Assembly (NCBI RefSeq): GCF_023898315.1
Contig: NC_064614.1
Span: 1,052,148,432 to 1,052,212,431, forward strand
Origin: Schistocerca nitens
Lineage: Eukaryota; Arthropoda; Insecta; Orthoptera; Acrididae
Length of the DNA stretch: 64,000 bases
Reading direction: 5' to 3'
Shown here: positions 48,536 to 58,320 of the stretch, piece after piece
Layout of the letters: each line of letters starts with the position of its first letter
Numbering within the stretch: the stretch's first letter is position 1
Position numbers and translations under genes: made by a program
Notes under the pieces: model-generated
The model's database searches: none
The model's input: the letters and a program-made list of their open reading frames with translations, nothing else
Told to the model about the DNA's origin: nothing

Positions 48536-48781
48536 TACACTCCTGGAAATGGAAAAAAGAACACATTGACACCGGTGTGTCAGACCCACCATACTTGCTC
48601 CGGACACTGCGAGAGGGCTGTACAAGCAATGATCACACGCACGGCACAGCGGACACACCAGGAACCGCGGTGTTGGCCGTCGAATGGCGCTAGCTGCGCA
48701 GCATTTGTGCACCGCCGCCGTCAGTGTCAGCCAGTTTGCCGTGGCATACGGAGCTCCATCGCAGTCTTTAACACTGGTAGC

Positions 48782-49804
48782 ATGCCGCGACAGCGTGGAC
48801 GTGAACCGTATGTGCAGTTGACGGACTTTGAGCGAGGGCGTATAGTGGGCATGCGGGAGGCCGGGTGGACGTACCGCCGAATTGCTCAACACGTGGGGCG
48901 TGAGGTCTCCACAGTACATCGATGTTGTCGCCAGTGGTCGGCGGAAGGTGCACGTGCCCGTCGACCTGGGACCGGACCGCAGCGACGCACGGATGCACGC
49001 CAAGACCGTAGGATCCTACGCAGTGCCGTAGGGGACCGCACCGCCACTTCCCAGCAAATTAGGGACACTGTTGCTCCTGGGGTATTGGCGAGGACCATTC
49101 GCAACCGTCTCCATGAAGCTGGGCTACGGTCCCGCACACCGTTAGGCCGTCTTCCGCTCACGCCCCAACATCGTGCAGCCCGCCTCCAGTGGTGTCGCGA
49201 CAGGCGTGAATGGAGGGACGAATGGAGACGTGTCGTCTTTAGCGATGAGAGTCGCTTCTGCCTTGGTGCCAATGATGGTCGTATGCGTGTTTGGCGCCGT
49301 GCAGGTGAGCGCCACAATCAGGACTGCATACGACCGAGGCACACAGGTCCAACACCCGGCATCATGGTGTGGGGGGCGATCTCCTACACTGGCCGTACAC
49401 CACTGGTGATCGTCGAGGGGACACTGAATAGTGCACGGTACATCCAAACCGTCATCGAACCCATCGTTCTACCATTCCTAGACCGGCAAGGGAACTTGCT
49501 GTTCCAACAGGACAATGCACGTCCGCATGTATCCCGTGCCACCCAACGTGCTCTAGAAGGTGTACGTCAACTACCCTGGCCAGCAAGATCTCCGGATCTG
49601 TCCCCCATTGAGCATGTTTGGGACTGGATGAAGCGTCGTCTCACGCGGTCTGCACGTCCAGCACGAACGCTGGTCCAACTGAGGCGCCAGGTGGAAATGG
49701 CATGGCAAGCCGTTCCACAGGACTACATCCAGCATCTCTACGATCGTCTCCATGGGAGAATAGCAGCCTGCATTGCTGCGAAAGGTGGATATACACTGTA
49801 CTAG
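48782..49804 (+). CDS. Tc1-family transposase, full length (340 aa)
   Basis: It cuts and pastes its own element at TA sites in the nucleus. The N-terminal paired-type helix-turn-helix DNA-binding region spans residues about 12-55 (LTDFERGRIVGMREAGWTYR, IAQHVGREVSTVHRC), followed by a basic GRPR-like hook (ARRPGTGPQRR, about 60-69) and a second HTH (about 85-125). The catalytic core has D155 (VVFSDESRF), D244 (FQQDNARPH) and E277 (SPDLSPIEHVW). By my count 32 residues lie between D244 and E277, against 34 in classical Tc1 and in the neighbouring element 2. I chose the ATG at 48782 because it begins the conserved MPRQRGREP; the frame stays open upstream to 48566, but that part overlaps the untranslated leader. 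The length of 340 aa is normal for the family. No stop or frame break is seen. Confidence 0.92.
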   Translation: MPRQRGREPYVQLTDFERGRIVGMREAGWTYRRIAQHVGREVSTVHRCCRQWSAEGARARRPGTGPQRRTDARQDRRILRSAVGDRTATSQQIRDTVAPGVLARTIRNRLHEAGLRSRTPLGRLPLTPQHRAARLQWCRDRREWRDEWRRVVFSDESRFCLGANDGRMRVWRRAGERHNQDCIRPRHTGPTPGIMVWGAISYTGRTPLVIVEGTLNSARYIQTVIEPIVLPFLDRQGNLLFQQDNARPHVSRATQRALEGVRQLPWPARSPDLSPIEHVWDWMKRRLTRSARPARTLVQLRRQVEMAWQAVPQDYIQHLYDRLHGRIAACIAAKGGYTLY

Positions 49805-49896
49805 TGCCGACATTGTGCATGCTCTGTTGCCTGTGTCTATGTGCCTGTGGTTCTGTCAGTGTGATCATGTGATGTATCTGACCCCAGGAATGTGTC

Positions 49897-49902
49897 AATA
49901 AA
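49897..49902 (+). terminator. poly(A) signal AATAAA of Tc1-like element 3
   Basis: AATAAA lies 92 bases after the transposase stop codon and inside the element, in the context 'tgtgtcaataaagtttcccc'. Confidence 0.7.
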
Positions 49903-49961
49903 GTTTCCCCTTCCTGGGACAATGAATTCACGGTGTTCTTATTTCAATTTCCAGGAGTATA

Positions 49962-50989
49962 TATACTGAATATTTGTTATCTGGTGCTTATTTTTGTCGT
50001 GTAAACAAATGCACATGTACCATTCCTAACGAATGTTGAGTGTCTTCCCCAGACACAAAATATTTGTCTAGTCACTAATCAAAAGATACTACTTTAACTA
50101 ACGTGGTTCGTATTTTACTTCAGACTTAGTATGTTTACAATACATTAGAAAAGCAGCGCGCCTTGAAAGGGCGAGTTTCTGTCTATGGCCAAGGAGTGTC
50201 ATGCTGTCCAGGGAAGCTGCTCATTTGCCAATGTGCAAGCTAATTTCCACAAACTTGCATATTACTTGTAGTTAACAGTGACGTGTCGGGAAAACTTACC
50301 TGAGACTTGTACTGTTTCCTAAAGCAACAGAATATTAAGAAATGGAAGGTGGATTGGCCGTCTCCAATTAATTACATTATTTGACTAATCCTAATCTATA
50401 AGGAGCAATTAAATGGAAACCAAACAACCGCCACATTGTGAGCATGGAATGGTTTCATTCAAAGTAACCAGCATAGGCCTTAAGACATTAATATGCTGGG
50501 AGATGAGACAGTAAACGCATATTTTGTAAACTCAGTTGGCCGCTGATGCATTCACAACCACACCGTCTCTTGCATTTCATTGTACAATTGAAGCCGATGT
50601 CCATGTATGTGGTTTTTCAGGTTGCCAAGCATGTGAAAAACACACGTTAAAAGAGCCTGGCTGTGTGGAGGATGTCGCAGTGTTCCACACAAATTGCTGA
50701 AGCATAGCCTTTATCCAATTACCAGCGCGGGGAAGCTATGTGCGACAGGATGATTCCATCCACAGCATTCCTGGGCGTTTTGACTCGGTGGTGTGTCGTA
50801 ATTTCTGCAAAGTATCTTTGTAGCCTTGTAAATAGATTGTAGTTTCACGCTTGGGGAACTCGATGAGCATAGGGCCCTATCAGTTGATGTCATGGTGACC
50901 TTCCTGGCCCTCTTATCAATGTATTTCTTTAGCGGAGGAGATATGGGATGCTTTCAGTAGTTGCTTTGCTATTTTCCATTGGGCTGTCG
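49962..50989. other. unassigned interval
   Basis: No ORF of interest. The stretch at 50400-50740 ('gcaattaaatggaaacc', 'aaaacacacgttaaaagagcctggctgtgtgg') reads like a dispersed repeat, but I cannot name its family. Confidence 0.35.
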
Positions 50990-52925
50990 GAATGCTGTCA
51001 GATGGAATCTAGATTACTCTGCTATTCACAATAATGAGCCTGGCAGAGGGTTCAATGAACCACCTCCAAGCTGCCTCTCTACCGCCCCACTCCCGAACGG
51101 CGCGCGGGAAAAACGAGCACTTAAATTTTTCCGTGCTATTTCTTTTATTTTATCGGAAGAGAAAACCGGTAATTGAAATTTCATGAGAAGATCCCGTCGC
51201 AACGAAAAACGCCTTTGTTTTAATGATTGCCACTCCGATTCACGTATCATGTATCCCTTTTCGATTAGTGGCGTGTCTTGAGCAATTTTCCAGTCTTACG
51301 GGTCTTTCTGTGAGCGAGCGGTTGTATATAACTGCTAAGTATGGAGCTATTGTATCAGCATAATCTGAGAGAAACCTGACTGGTATACAATCTGGACCAG
51401 AAGCCTTGCTATTATTAAGTGATTTAAGCTGCTTTGCGACACGGAGGATATTGATTTCTATGTTTCTCATCTCGGCAGTTGTTCTTTAGTCAGGAATATT
51501 TACTTCGACTTCTTTGGTGAAGGAGTTGCGGAAAATCGTATATAATAACCTTTAGTGGCACTGTTCTCAGTGACTTCCGCAGTGAAGGTACTGATTGCGT
51601 CTTGCCACTGTTGTGCTTTATGTATGACGAGAATCTCTTAGGGCTTTCTGCCAGATTTCGAGACACAGTTTCGTTGTGAAAATTATTGAAAGCATCTCGC
51701 ACTAGAGTACGCGATATATTTCGAACTTCCATAAAACTTTGCCAGTCTTGGGGATTTTGCGTTCTTTTAATTTTGGTATTCCTTTTTTCGCTGCTTCTGC
51801 AACAGCGATATGACCCGTTTTGTGTACCATGGGGGGTCAGTACAATCACTTATTAATTTATGTGATAAATATCTCTCAATTGCTGTTGATACTATCTCTT
51901 TGACATCATTCCACAACTCTTCTACGCTTACATGATCAGATCGAAGGGAGTGCAGACTGTCTCTTAAAAAGGCGTTAAGAGCATTTTTATCAGCTTTTTT
52001 AAATAGATATATTTGGGTTTCTTTTTTATGGTTGTAGGAGATACGGTATTCAGCCTAGCAGCTTGTCTTGTGACCGCTGATTCCTGTATTCGTCACGATA
52101 CTCGCTATTTGTCCAGGATTATTTGCTGCTAAAAGGTCAAGTATGCTTTCGCTACCATTTACGCTTCGAGTGGGCTCGTGACGTAATTGTACAAAATAAT
52201 TTTCTGGCAAAGCATTCAGTACAATTTCGGATGACGTTTTATGCCTGCCGCCGGCTTTAAACGTATAATTTTTCCAGCATTTCAAGGGTAGATTTAAGAC
52301 ACCACCTACTATAATTGTATGAGTGGGGTACCTGTTTGAAATGAGACTCAAGTCTTCTTTGAACCGTTCAGTAACTATATCTTCTGAGTCGGAGGGTCGG
52401 TAAAATGACCCAATTAATAGTTTAGTCCGATTATGAAGTGTAACCGCTACCCATACTATTTCGCAGGAACTATCTACTTTAATTTCACTACAAGGAAAAC
52501 TACTTCTGACAGCAGTAAATAATCTACCACCAATTGTATTTACTCTATCCATTCTTAGCACTGTTAGATCGTTAGAACGAATTTCTGATGAACGTATTCC
52601 CGGCTTTAGCCAACTTTCTGTACCTATAACTATTTGAGCTATAGTGCTTTTTATTATGGCTTGGAACTCTGGTTCTTTCCCAACACAGCTAGGACAATTT
52701 ACAGCTAAGATACCGATCGTTTCTACGACTAACGTACTGTGTTTTAACTGCCTCCTTTTAGACGGACGCCCTTTCTGTGGTTCCCTGAGGCCCTCTAACC
52801 AAAAATACCGCCCAGTACCTACCACACTGCTCTCGCAACCCGTGTAGAAGCTTCCCGTGTGTAGTGGACTCCTGACCTGTTAAGCGGAACCCTGAAACTT
52901 ACCACCCGATGGCGCAAGTGATCCT
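50990..52925 (-). mobile_element. CR1/Jockey-like LINE with endonuclease but an internal deletion through the RT
   Basis: On the minus strand, 52825-52055 (256 codons) is an AP endonuclease-like domain: 'IVIGTESWLKPGI', 'EIVWVAVTLHNRTKLLIGSFYRPSDS' (short motifs GSFYRPSDS), HTIIVGGVLNLP where the family norm is GGDFNLP (a catalytic Asp replaced by Val), and a GISGHK end (norm SDHK). After a frame change come the linker (51849-51490) and the first RT block NSKASGPDCIPVRF (51440-51400). The sequence then jumps to the C-terminal LKQRRFSLRRDLLMKF and the 3' tail; the palm with FADD is missing. It is related in style to the LINE at 43308. Dead by deletion. Confidence 0.75.
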
Positions 52926-52939
52926 GTTGCACGACAACA

Positions 52940-52944
52940 CCCCC

Positions 52945-52975
<31 letters not shown>

Positions 52976-52989
52976 AAACACACGCACAG
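52940..52989. repeat. poly-C run followed by (CA)n
   Basis: C run at 52940-52961, then about 25 bases of CA repeats at the 5' edge of the LINE. Confidence 0.95.
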
Positions 52990-53450
52990 CGATTTGGTTG
53001 GGAAACAACGCAACATGCTCCGTCTAGCCTGAACATTTCATTGGGTCGTTTTCTCATATTTGGCGAGTTGAAGAAAGACGTGTGGACGCCCGGGTTCCCG
53101 GGTTCTATTCCCGGCGGGGTCAGGGATTTTCTCTGCCTCGTGATGACTGGGTGTTGTGTGATGTCCTTAGGTTAGTTAGATTTAAGTAGTTCTAAGTTCT
53201 AGGGGACTGATGACCATAGATGTTAAGTCCCATAGTGCTCAGAGCCATTTGAACCAAAGACGTGTGGACGTCAGCTGCAGTTGGACGGGAAAGTGCAAGA
53301 ATGGTTGCGGATGTGGATCCATCAACGGCCGTTTGCGTTCTGCGAAACAGGAAATTATCGTCTCGTCTCACAGTGGGAAAAGTATCTAAATGCATGTGGT
53401 AGTTTCTTTCGAAAGGAACTACACCATGGTCACATTGTGGCGGATATTCT
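52988..53450 (+). pseudogene. mariner-like transposase C-terminal remnant split by a SINE
   Basis: Before the SINE the + strand reads FGWETTQHAPSS...LIFGELKKDVWT. After it comes DGKVQEWLRMW...RLVSQWEKYLNACGSF. Together these match the order of the mariner C-terminus ('GWE.L.HPPYSPDL.P.DYHLFGPLKK...' then 'DgEVQ.WLR...i.kLv.RWEKC....GdY'). The catalytic SPDL block is degraded (SSLN). No terminal repeats are seen. Confidence 0.6.
53089..53255 (+). mobile_element. 5'-truncated tRNA-derived SINE inside the mariner remnant
   Basis: It begins within the tRNA-like part ('cccgggttcccgggttctattcccggcggggtcaggg') and ends '...gctcagagccatttgaacc'. It is flanked by the 15-bp duplication aaagacgtgtggacg (53074-53088 and 53256-53270). 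Box A is missing, so it cannot be transcribed from its own promoter. Confidence 0.92.
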
Positions 53451-53454
53451 GTTT

Positions 53455-54015
53455 CAATATGACTGCCTCTCATATTTTGTAGCTTACAGAAGTTCCACCT
53501 ACACTCCCTGTGTTACCTCCGACACATGCCTTGACTGCAGACAGTCAGATGCCTTAACGGCGGTTTAAAACCCGCACTGAACCGCTACTCGACCCCAGAT
53601 GCTGGAAACTCTGCACAGTTCCAGTCGTCCCTTAGCGGGTCACTCCTAGAGCACTGCCAGGCGCACAACTGAGTTAGCGGTGGCCTCGTCCAGTAGCCGG
53701 CATCTGAGGAAGCGAGACCGCAGAATTTCGTAGCTGTCTGGTGCTGCAGGCGAAGGTATCCGGACTCCTCAGCCCGCAGCCATTACAGACCAGAGCAGAG
53801 CTGAGGAGCGCTAATCACGTTATGTTGGGCCGGCTGCAGATGGACGGCTCACCACCCCACCCCACCCCTCTGCCGTGCACCTGCTGCTGTGGTCCCTCGG
53901 AGTGGCCCAGCAGCCGCCGTCTCTAAGGGGACGGGGTGAATCGGAGGCCCCGAGGCGAGAAGGGACCAACTGCACCCTGACTGCAAACGCCTTTCCTGCA
54001 AATTCAGAACTCCGA
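53455..54015. other. GC-rich unassigned interval
   Basis: From about 53600 to 54000 the composition rises sharply ('ccaccccaccccacccctctgccgtgcacctgctgctgtgg', 'ggaggccccgaggcgagaaggg'), unlike its surroundings. The ORFs are short (61-71 aa) on both strands with no domain. It may be a CpG-rich relic, a 5' flank of the Penelope-like element, or an unknown repeat. Confidence 0.4.
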
Positions 54016-55480
54016 CACGGAAAATTATGAGCCAAGTCTGCAGGGAGGCCTTATATTCACTACCAAGAAATAGTATTACAGGAAAAAATCTTCTTGGTTT
54101 TCAGGGCACCTCAATTCAAGTAAAATATTCAATTATTATTCCCCAATCCTCGAACCACCCAAACGCACAAAACCAAGCAGCACTTCCACACATGCTCCAT
54201 AGACTCAACACAGTACCACTCACCAAAGAAAGCTACCAAAAAGAACTGGACATAATATATGCAGATAGCACAAAATAATGGTTACGTAATAACACAGTTA
54301 CAAAGCTAAACAACAAAATTAAAAGTAAAATAAAAGCAGAAAGATCCAAACCACAGATAACAACACAACAGAACCAAACACAAACACGCAGCCCATAACA
54401 AATACACAGGATAATCAGAAAAAGTTGAAAGAAAACACGAGACGGTACACAATGACATACAAACACAAACTCACCCATAAAATTACCAACATTTTCAAAA
54501 GACAGGGAATAGACATAGCACACACAACAGACAATTCTATACAAAAATACACCCCAAAACTGACCAGAAAGCAGGTATATACCGATTACAATGTAACACT
54601 TATGAAGACACATACAAAGGGCAAACAGGGAGAACATTTGATGTCAGGTACAAGGAACACATGAGGTTATGGAAATATGGGACAAACCACTCCACATTTG
54701 CAGAACACCTTAGAGAAAATGACCACAAACCAACCACTAGAGAAGATGGCATGAGAATATTTAGAATCAACAATAAAAAGTACCTTCTGACCACGCAAGA
54801 AAATTACCACATACATGAAACCAAAGCAGAGGGGAATGTCCTGTTGAATGACCAAGTACACATGCCAAGCAATTCATTATTTACACTAATAGATAAAATA
54901 ATAGAATAATGTTCGCAAAAAGGATAAATACAAAAATAGTGTTCAATGTAATAAGCGCCACCCTCAGCCACAAAAAAAAAAAACGGTTCTATCCCCCCCC
55001 CCTCTCTCTCTCTCACTCATACGCGCACACACGGTATAAACAGCATAAACAGAAGTTACAAACGAACATATACTTGGTTAGATTGGCGACACATAGGTAA
55101 ACATACCAAAGACGATGAAACACGTAATGGAGTCGCAATATTTACGCTGTGAAAAGAAGTGTACGACGAAATAGTTGTGTCGAGTGACAGAAGAACGATA
55201 GTCCACTACAAAAAAGAGTGAAAAACATGGTGTAAAGTGTGTGGAGGGCGTAAACACGGACACGAAAAGCTGAATATAGAACAGTGATAAAAGTGGTAGT
55301 GCGACCTCCAGACCAGGTATGAGGAAACGCAGATCAGAAGTTCGTAAGTAATCACATTTTTACAAAAAATCGCGAAGTGAACTGTTTGATAATCTGTAAC
55401 TAACAAAACTGTATCATTATAGATCCCACGGATGATGCCTTAAAACAGTAGAAGGCGAAACGCGTAAGGATTAAATAAAA
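54016..55480 (+). mobile_element. Penelope-like element, 3' part with GIY-YIG region and tail
   Basis: On the + strand the end of the RT is seen first (LLGFQGTSI; 'HPNAQNQAALPHMLHRL' and 'VPLTKESYQKELDIIY', matching the post-RT 'SnHP..hK.aaf..mlhRl...Pl....y..El..I'). The GIY-YIG nuclease region follows, with GQTGRTFDVRYKEH near 54613-54655, then NHSTFAEHLRENDHKP and 'LLNDQVHMPSNSLFTLIDKI'. The tail runs to the 'gaaggcgaaacgcg' hairpin at 55437-55466 and 'attaaataaaa'. It is broken, with several breaks, and 5'-truncated. The SINE at 55481 sits in its tail. Confidence 0.75.
55431..55466 (+). other. hairpin plus GAAAC motif at the Penelope-type tail
   Basis: 'gatgat' then GCCTT (55437-55441), a 10-base loop, AAGGC (55452-55456), then GAAACGCG. 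The layout (GAUGA - stem - GAAAC) is reminiscent of the hammerhead ribozyme core reported in Penelope-like elements. Strictly, the core does not fit: there is CGGATGA for CTGATGA and an extra base before the stem. I treat it as a degenerate or minimal form at best. Confidence 0.35.
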
Positions 55481-55679
55481 GCCGGCCGGTGTGGCCGTGC
55501 TGTTCTAGGCGCTACGGTCTGGAACCGGGCGACCGCTACGGTCGCAGGTTCGAATCCTGCCTCGGACATGGATGTGTGTGATGTCTTAAGGTTAGTTAGG
55601 TTTAATTAGTTCTAAGTTCTAGGCGACTGATGACCTCAGAATTTAAGTCGCATAGTGCTCAGAGCCATTTGAACTGTTT
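55481..55679 (+). mobile_element. tRNA-derived SINE ('gccggccggtgtggccg' head)
   Basis: The head is 'gccggccggtgtggccgtgctgttctaggcgc', box B is 'ggttcgaatcctgcc', the body is 'gtgtgtgatgtcttaaggttagttagg', and the tail is 'gctcagagccatttgaac'. It is flanked by the 12-bp duplication gattaaataaaa (55469-55480 and 55680-55691). The tRNA-like head differs from the 8831 family while the 3' half is shared. Confidence 0.9.
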
Positions 55680-55892
55680 GATTAAATAAAATAATTAGCA
55701 GCAGGAAAAGGCAGTCGGATTTGCAAAACTAGTAAAATATTCAAGTTTTTGAGGGCCGGAATAAAAACCACTGAAAGCTCTAGAATTTTATTCGAACTGA
55801 CGCAGCTTGAAAACCAAGATTATTTTGTTGACACATGACATCACGAAAGACTCCGAGGACACTAGAAGTATTACAGTGTATGATTTATATTT

Positions 55893-56086
55893 CTAAAAAT
55901 GTGTGAAATCTTATGGGACTTAACTGCTAAGGTCATCAGTCCCTAATCTTACACACACTTAACCCAAATTATCCTAAGGACAAACACAGACACCCATGCC
56001 CGAGGGAGGACTCGAACCTCCGCCGGGACCAGCCGCACAGTCCATGACTGCAGTGCCCAAGACCGTTCGGCTAATCCCGTGTGGCA
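55893..56086 (-). mobile_element. tRNA-derived SINE, another head family
   Basis: The minus strand begins 'gccacacgggattagccgaacggtcttgggcactgcagtcatggactgtgcggctggtcccggcggaggttcgagtcctccctcgggcatgggtgt' (box A and box B evident), then 'gtccttaggataatttgggttaagtgtgtgtaagattagggactgatgaccttagcagttaagtcccataagatttcacacattt'. A 12-base imperfect match in the flanks (atttatatttct and atttgtatgttt) may be a decayed target duplication. Confidence 0.85.
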
Positions 56087-56689
56087 TTTGTATGTTTAAG
56101 ATTACCTAAAAGCATTCGCTATGTTGTTGAAGAAACTTGTAAGGAAGTGATTCGTTGATTATAATTTTATAATATATCTTAAATAGCAGAAAATAAGAAA
56201 AGTGAGTTACTTCTGGTAACGTTACTCATGGGTGATAACAGACACCTGGAGATACAAATGTAGCCGAGCAGTACCGTATTGTCCAGCAAAATCACGTTAA
56301 GAGAAACAACAGTATTTTCTTCATTTTTCATTATTGCACAAAACTTATTTCACTAGGCAGAAGTTAAATCACAAAATTTATTCTGAACTCGGTCACTGGA
56401 ATAAGACATAGCCACCCATGTATTTAAGAACACATTAACTGGTGGCAGTGCAGTAAATCTGATTTGCTACAATTGCAACAAATGCAAGCCCTTTTGCAAC
56501 TCGTACATTCGTGCAGCACACACTGAAAATAAGACATGATAAACTCACGAGACAGAGGTGGTACTCCTACTACAGATGGAAAAAAGTTCAAAAAAATACC
56601 AAATTAAGTTCGAAGTCTTCTGATCGAAACTTCATTTGTTGATTGGTGGGATTAGCTTTCACACGTTTAGTAATATCACGTCCCCACTG
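56087..56689. other. unassigned AT-rich interval
   Basis: No gene or repeat recognised. Confidence 0.35.
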
Positions 56690-56885
56690 GGAATAGATCA
56701 GAGAGTTCCGGGTTCGATTACCGGCCGGATTTTCTCTGCCCGGGGATGGGAGTTGTGTTCTCATCTCATCATCTTTCGAGACGTGGCGACACTGGAAATG
56801 GAATGATTGGGAACCTGTGCGGTCGCTGATGGCCCGATATTGAGCGCCTAATAAACCAACGTCACCACCATCACCCACTGGAATT
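56690..56885 (+). mobile_element. tRNA-derived SINE with '(ATC)n-like' tail, degraded head
   Basis: Box B 'ccgggttcgattaccggccggattttctctgcccggggat' is followed by 'gttctcatctcatcatctttcgagacgtggcga' and 'ttgggaacctgtgcggtcgctgatggcccgatattgagcgcctaataaaccaacgtcaccaccatcacc'. Box A is barely recognisable. Confidence 0.65.
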
Positions 56886-57099
56886 TGACCCTCCTTCAAG
56901 TGGCGGTTAACTAGTCGTTTATACGCAGTCAAAGACTACAGCTATTTTCTTTTTACATTCCTCAGGATTACGACGTTACTGCCTGGGCAGCTCTGCAAAT
57001 GAAGATCGGTGAAATGAGTTGTCTTTGAAACTTAGTCGTAAAATTGCTACACACATAACTAAAAAGATATCGTGAATTAACACACTTTCTAGACCGCCG

Positions 57100-57309
57100 A
57101 TGCCGCACGGGGTAGCCGTGCGGTCTAGGGTGTCTTGTCACGGTTCGCGCGGCTCTCCCCCGTCAGAGGTTCGAGCCCTCCGTCGGGCATGGGTGTGTAT
57201 GCTGTTCTTAGCGTAAGTTAGTTTAAGTTAGATAAAGTAGTGCGCAAGCCTAAGAACCGGTGACCGCAGCAGATTGGTCCCATAGTCCTTACAACAAATT
57301 TCCAAAAAA
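57100..57309 (+). mobile_element. tRNA-derived SINE ('tgccgcacggggtagccgtgcggtctaggg' head)
   Basis: Box A 'ggtagccgtgcggtctaggg', box B 'gaggttcgagccctccgtcgggcatgggtgtgt', body 'gctgttcttagcgtaagttagtttaagttagataaagtag', tail 'ttggtcccatagtccttacaacaaatttcc'. It is full length; I see no exact target duplication. Confidence 0.85.
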
Positions 57310-57900
57310 TGTAGTCATCGCTGAGTAAAAGAAACACGAGAAGACGTACAAACAATATTCTTCACGGCAGAGGATATATATACGTCAAGAAATGCTACTG
57401 TGTGATCTCATAGTGGTATAGCCGATGGCCCACTGCCAATTGGCAGATGCAATTGTAATTTCCATTCACCTACCTCAAGTGGCTATGTCCCTTCCCCCCT
57501 CTACTACTGCAACTAGGTAACAAAATTCCTAAAATAACAGAATGTGATAAGAGCCGCTGCGACACGAATAAGCATCCGAGCGCAGATGAAATTTCATTAG
57601 CAGAAAAGCCTATGTGATATGGAACAATAGTTTTCATCATTGTTATCAGGGCACTGAACTACATAACAACAATGAACTTTTGTTCTGCGGTAGATTTCAT
57701 TGTGTAGTTTATTAAATTGGTGGAAGAAACAGCATCGTCTTTGTTAATCAGTAACATCCGAGGTGGAGCATATCCATGTTGGAACACATGGCGGAAACGC
57801 TTTCGTGATCAGTGATTACCTATTAAATTAATGTGTAATTCCAATACAGCAATGGCTGCCTCAGCTTGAATGTGAAATTAGCTTCACTGTCGATACAAGA
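57310..57900. other. unassigned interval
   Basis: No gene or repeat recognised. Confidence 0.35.
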
Positions 57901-57904
57901 ATGA

Positions 57905-58320
57905 ATGATCCTAGACATTTGTAGGGAGTCCGAAAGAACAGATACCATCTTCATATGCATAGTTAAGGGTCACCGGCTATTTGACCATCTTCTGTGCGGA
58001 TGCACACACTTTGCCCGAACTCTTACGGGAAACGGTAAAGCCGCGAATAATGAGTGTATTTGGCAGGGGCACTACGAATATAATGCGGGACAATAAGTTG
58101 AGAATGTGGGTCTCACGGGAGGCGTGCCAGAGGTAAGATCCTGCAGTTGCACTGTCCTCTGTGTCTTCAGTGGCTCAGATAGATAGAGCGTCTGCCATAT
58201 AAGCAGGATATCCCGAGTTCGAGTTCCGGTTGGGGCACTCATTTTCAACTGTCCCCTTTGACGTATATCAACGCCTGTATGCAGCTAGAGGTATTCATTC
58301 CATTGTATTGATTTAATTGC
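57905..58320 (+). mobile_element. composite repeat of about 400 bp ending in a tRNA-like module
   Basis: The left part is 'gggagtccgaaagaacagataccatcttcatatgcatag', 'ggcaggggcactacgaatataatgcggg' and 'gaatgtgggtctcacgggaggcgtgccagaggtaag'. The right part is a tRNA-like unit, 'cagtggctcagatagatagagcgtctgcc' (box A) and 'cgagttcgagttccggttggggcac' (box B), followed by 'gacgtatatcaacgcctgtatgcagc'. I recall both parts occurring joined in locust genomes, which would place the tRNA-like promoter in the middle of the repeat and not at its start. I infer a single repeat family. Confidence 0.65.

Larger units (their letters stand above)
48538..49959 (+). mobile_element. Tc1-like transposon 3, apparently intact
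   Basis: 1422 bp with 27-bp terminal inverted repeats (48538-48564 CACTCCTGGAAATGG... and 49933-49959), which differ at three positions, and TA duplicates at 48536-48537 and 49960-49961. It contains one uninterrupted transposase gene and a poly(A) signal. It is the only element in the window that looks capable of coding for its own mobility. It lies against the end of Tc1-like element 2. Confidence 0.92.

Noticed and set aside
48566-48781. N-terminal extension of the intact transposase by 72 codons
   Set aside because: The frame is open, but the conserved family start MPRQRGREP is internal. The upstream part covers the element's leader just after the terminal repeat and is Cys/His/Arg-rich without a domain.
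48449-49317. Long minus-strand ORFs (184 and 143 residues) across the intact Tc1 element
   Set aside because: They are antisense shadows of the GC-rich transposase gene.
58165-58260. Possible genuine tRNA gene ('gtggctcagatagatagagcg...gttcgagttccg')
   Set aside because: It is embedded in a longer repeat, has an imperfect acceptor and anticodon stem, and resembles a known multicopy tRNA-like module.
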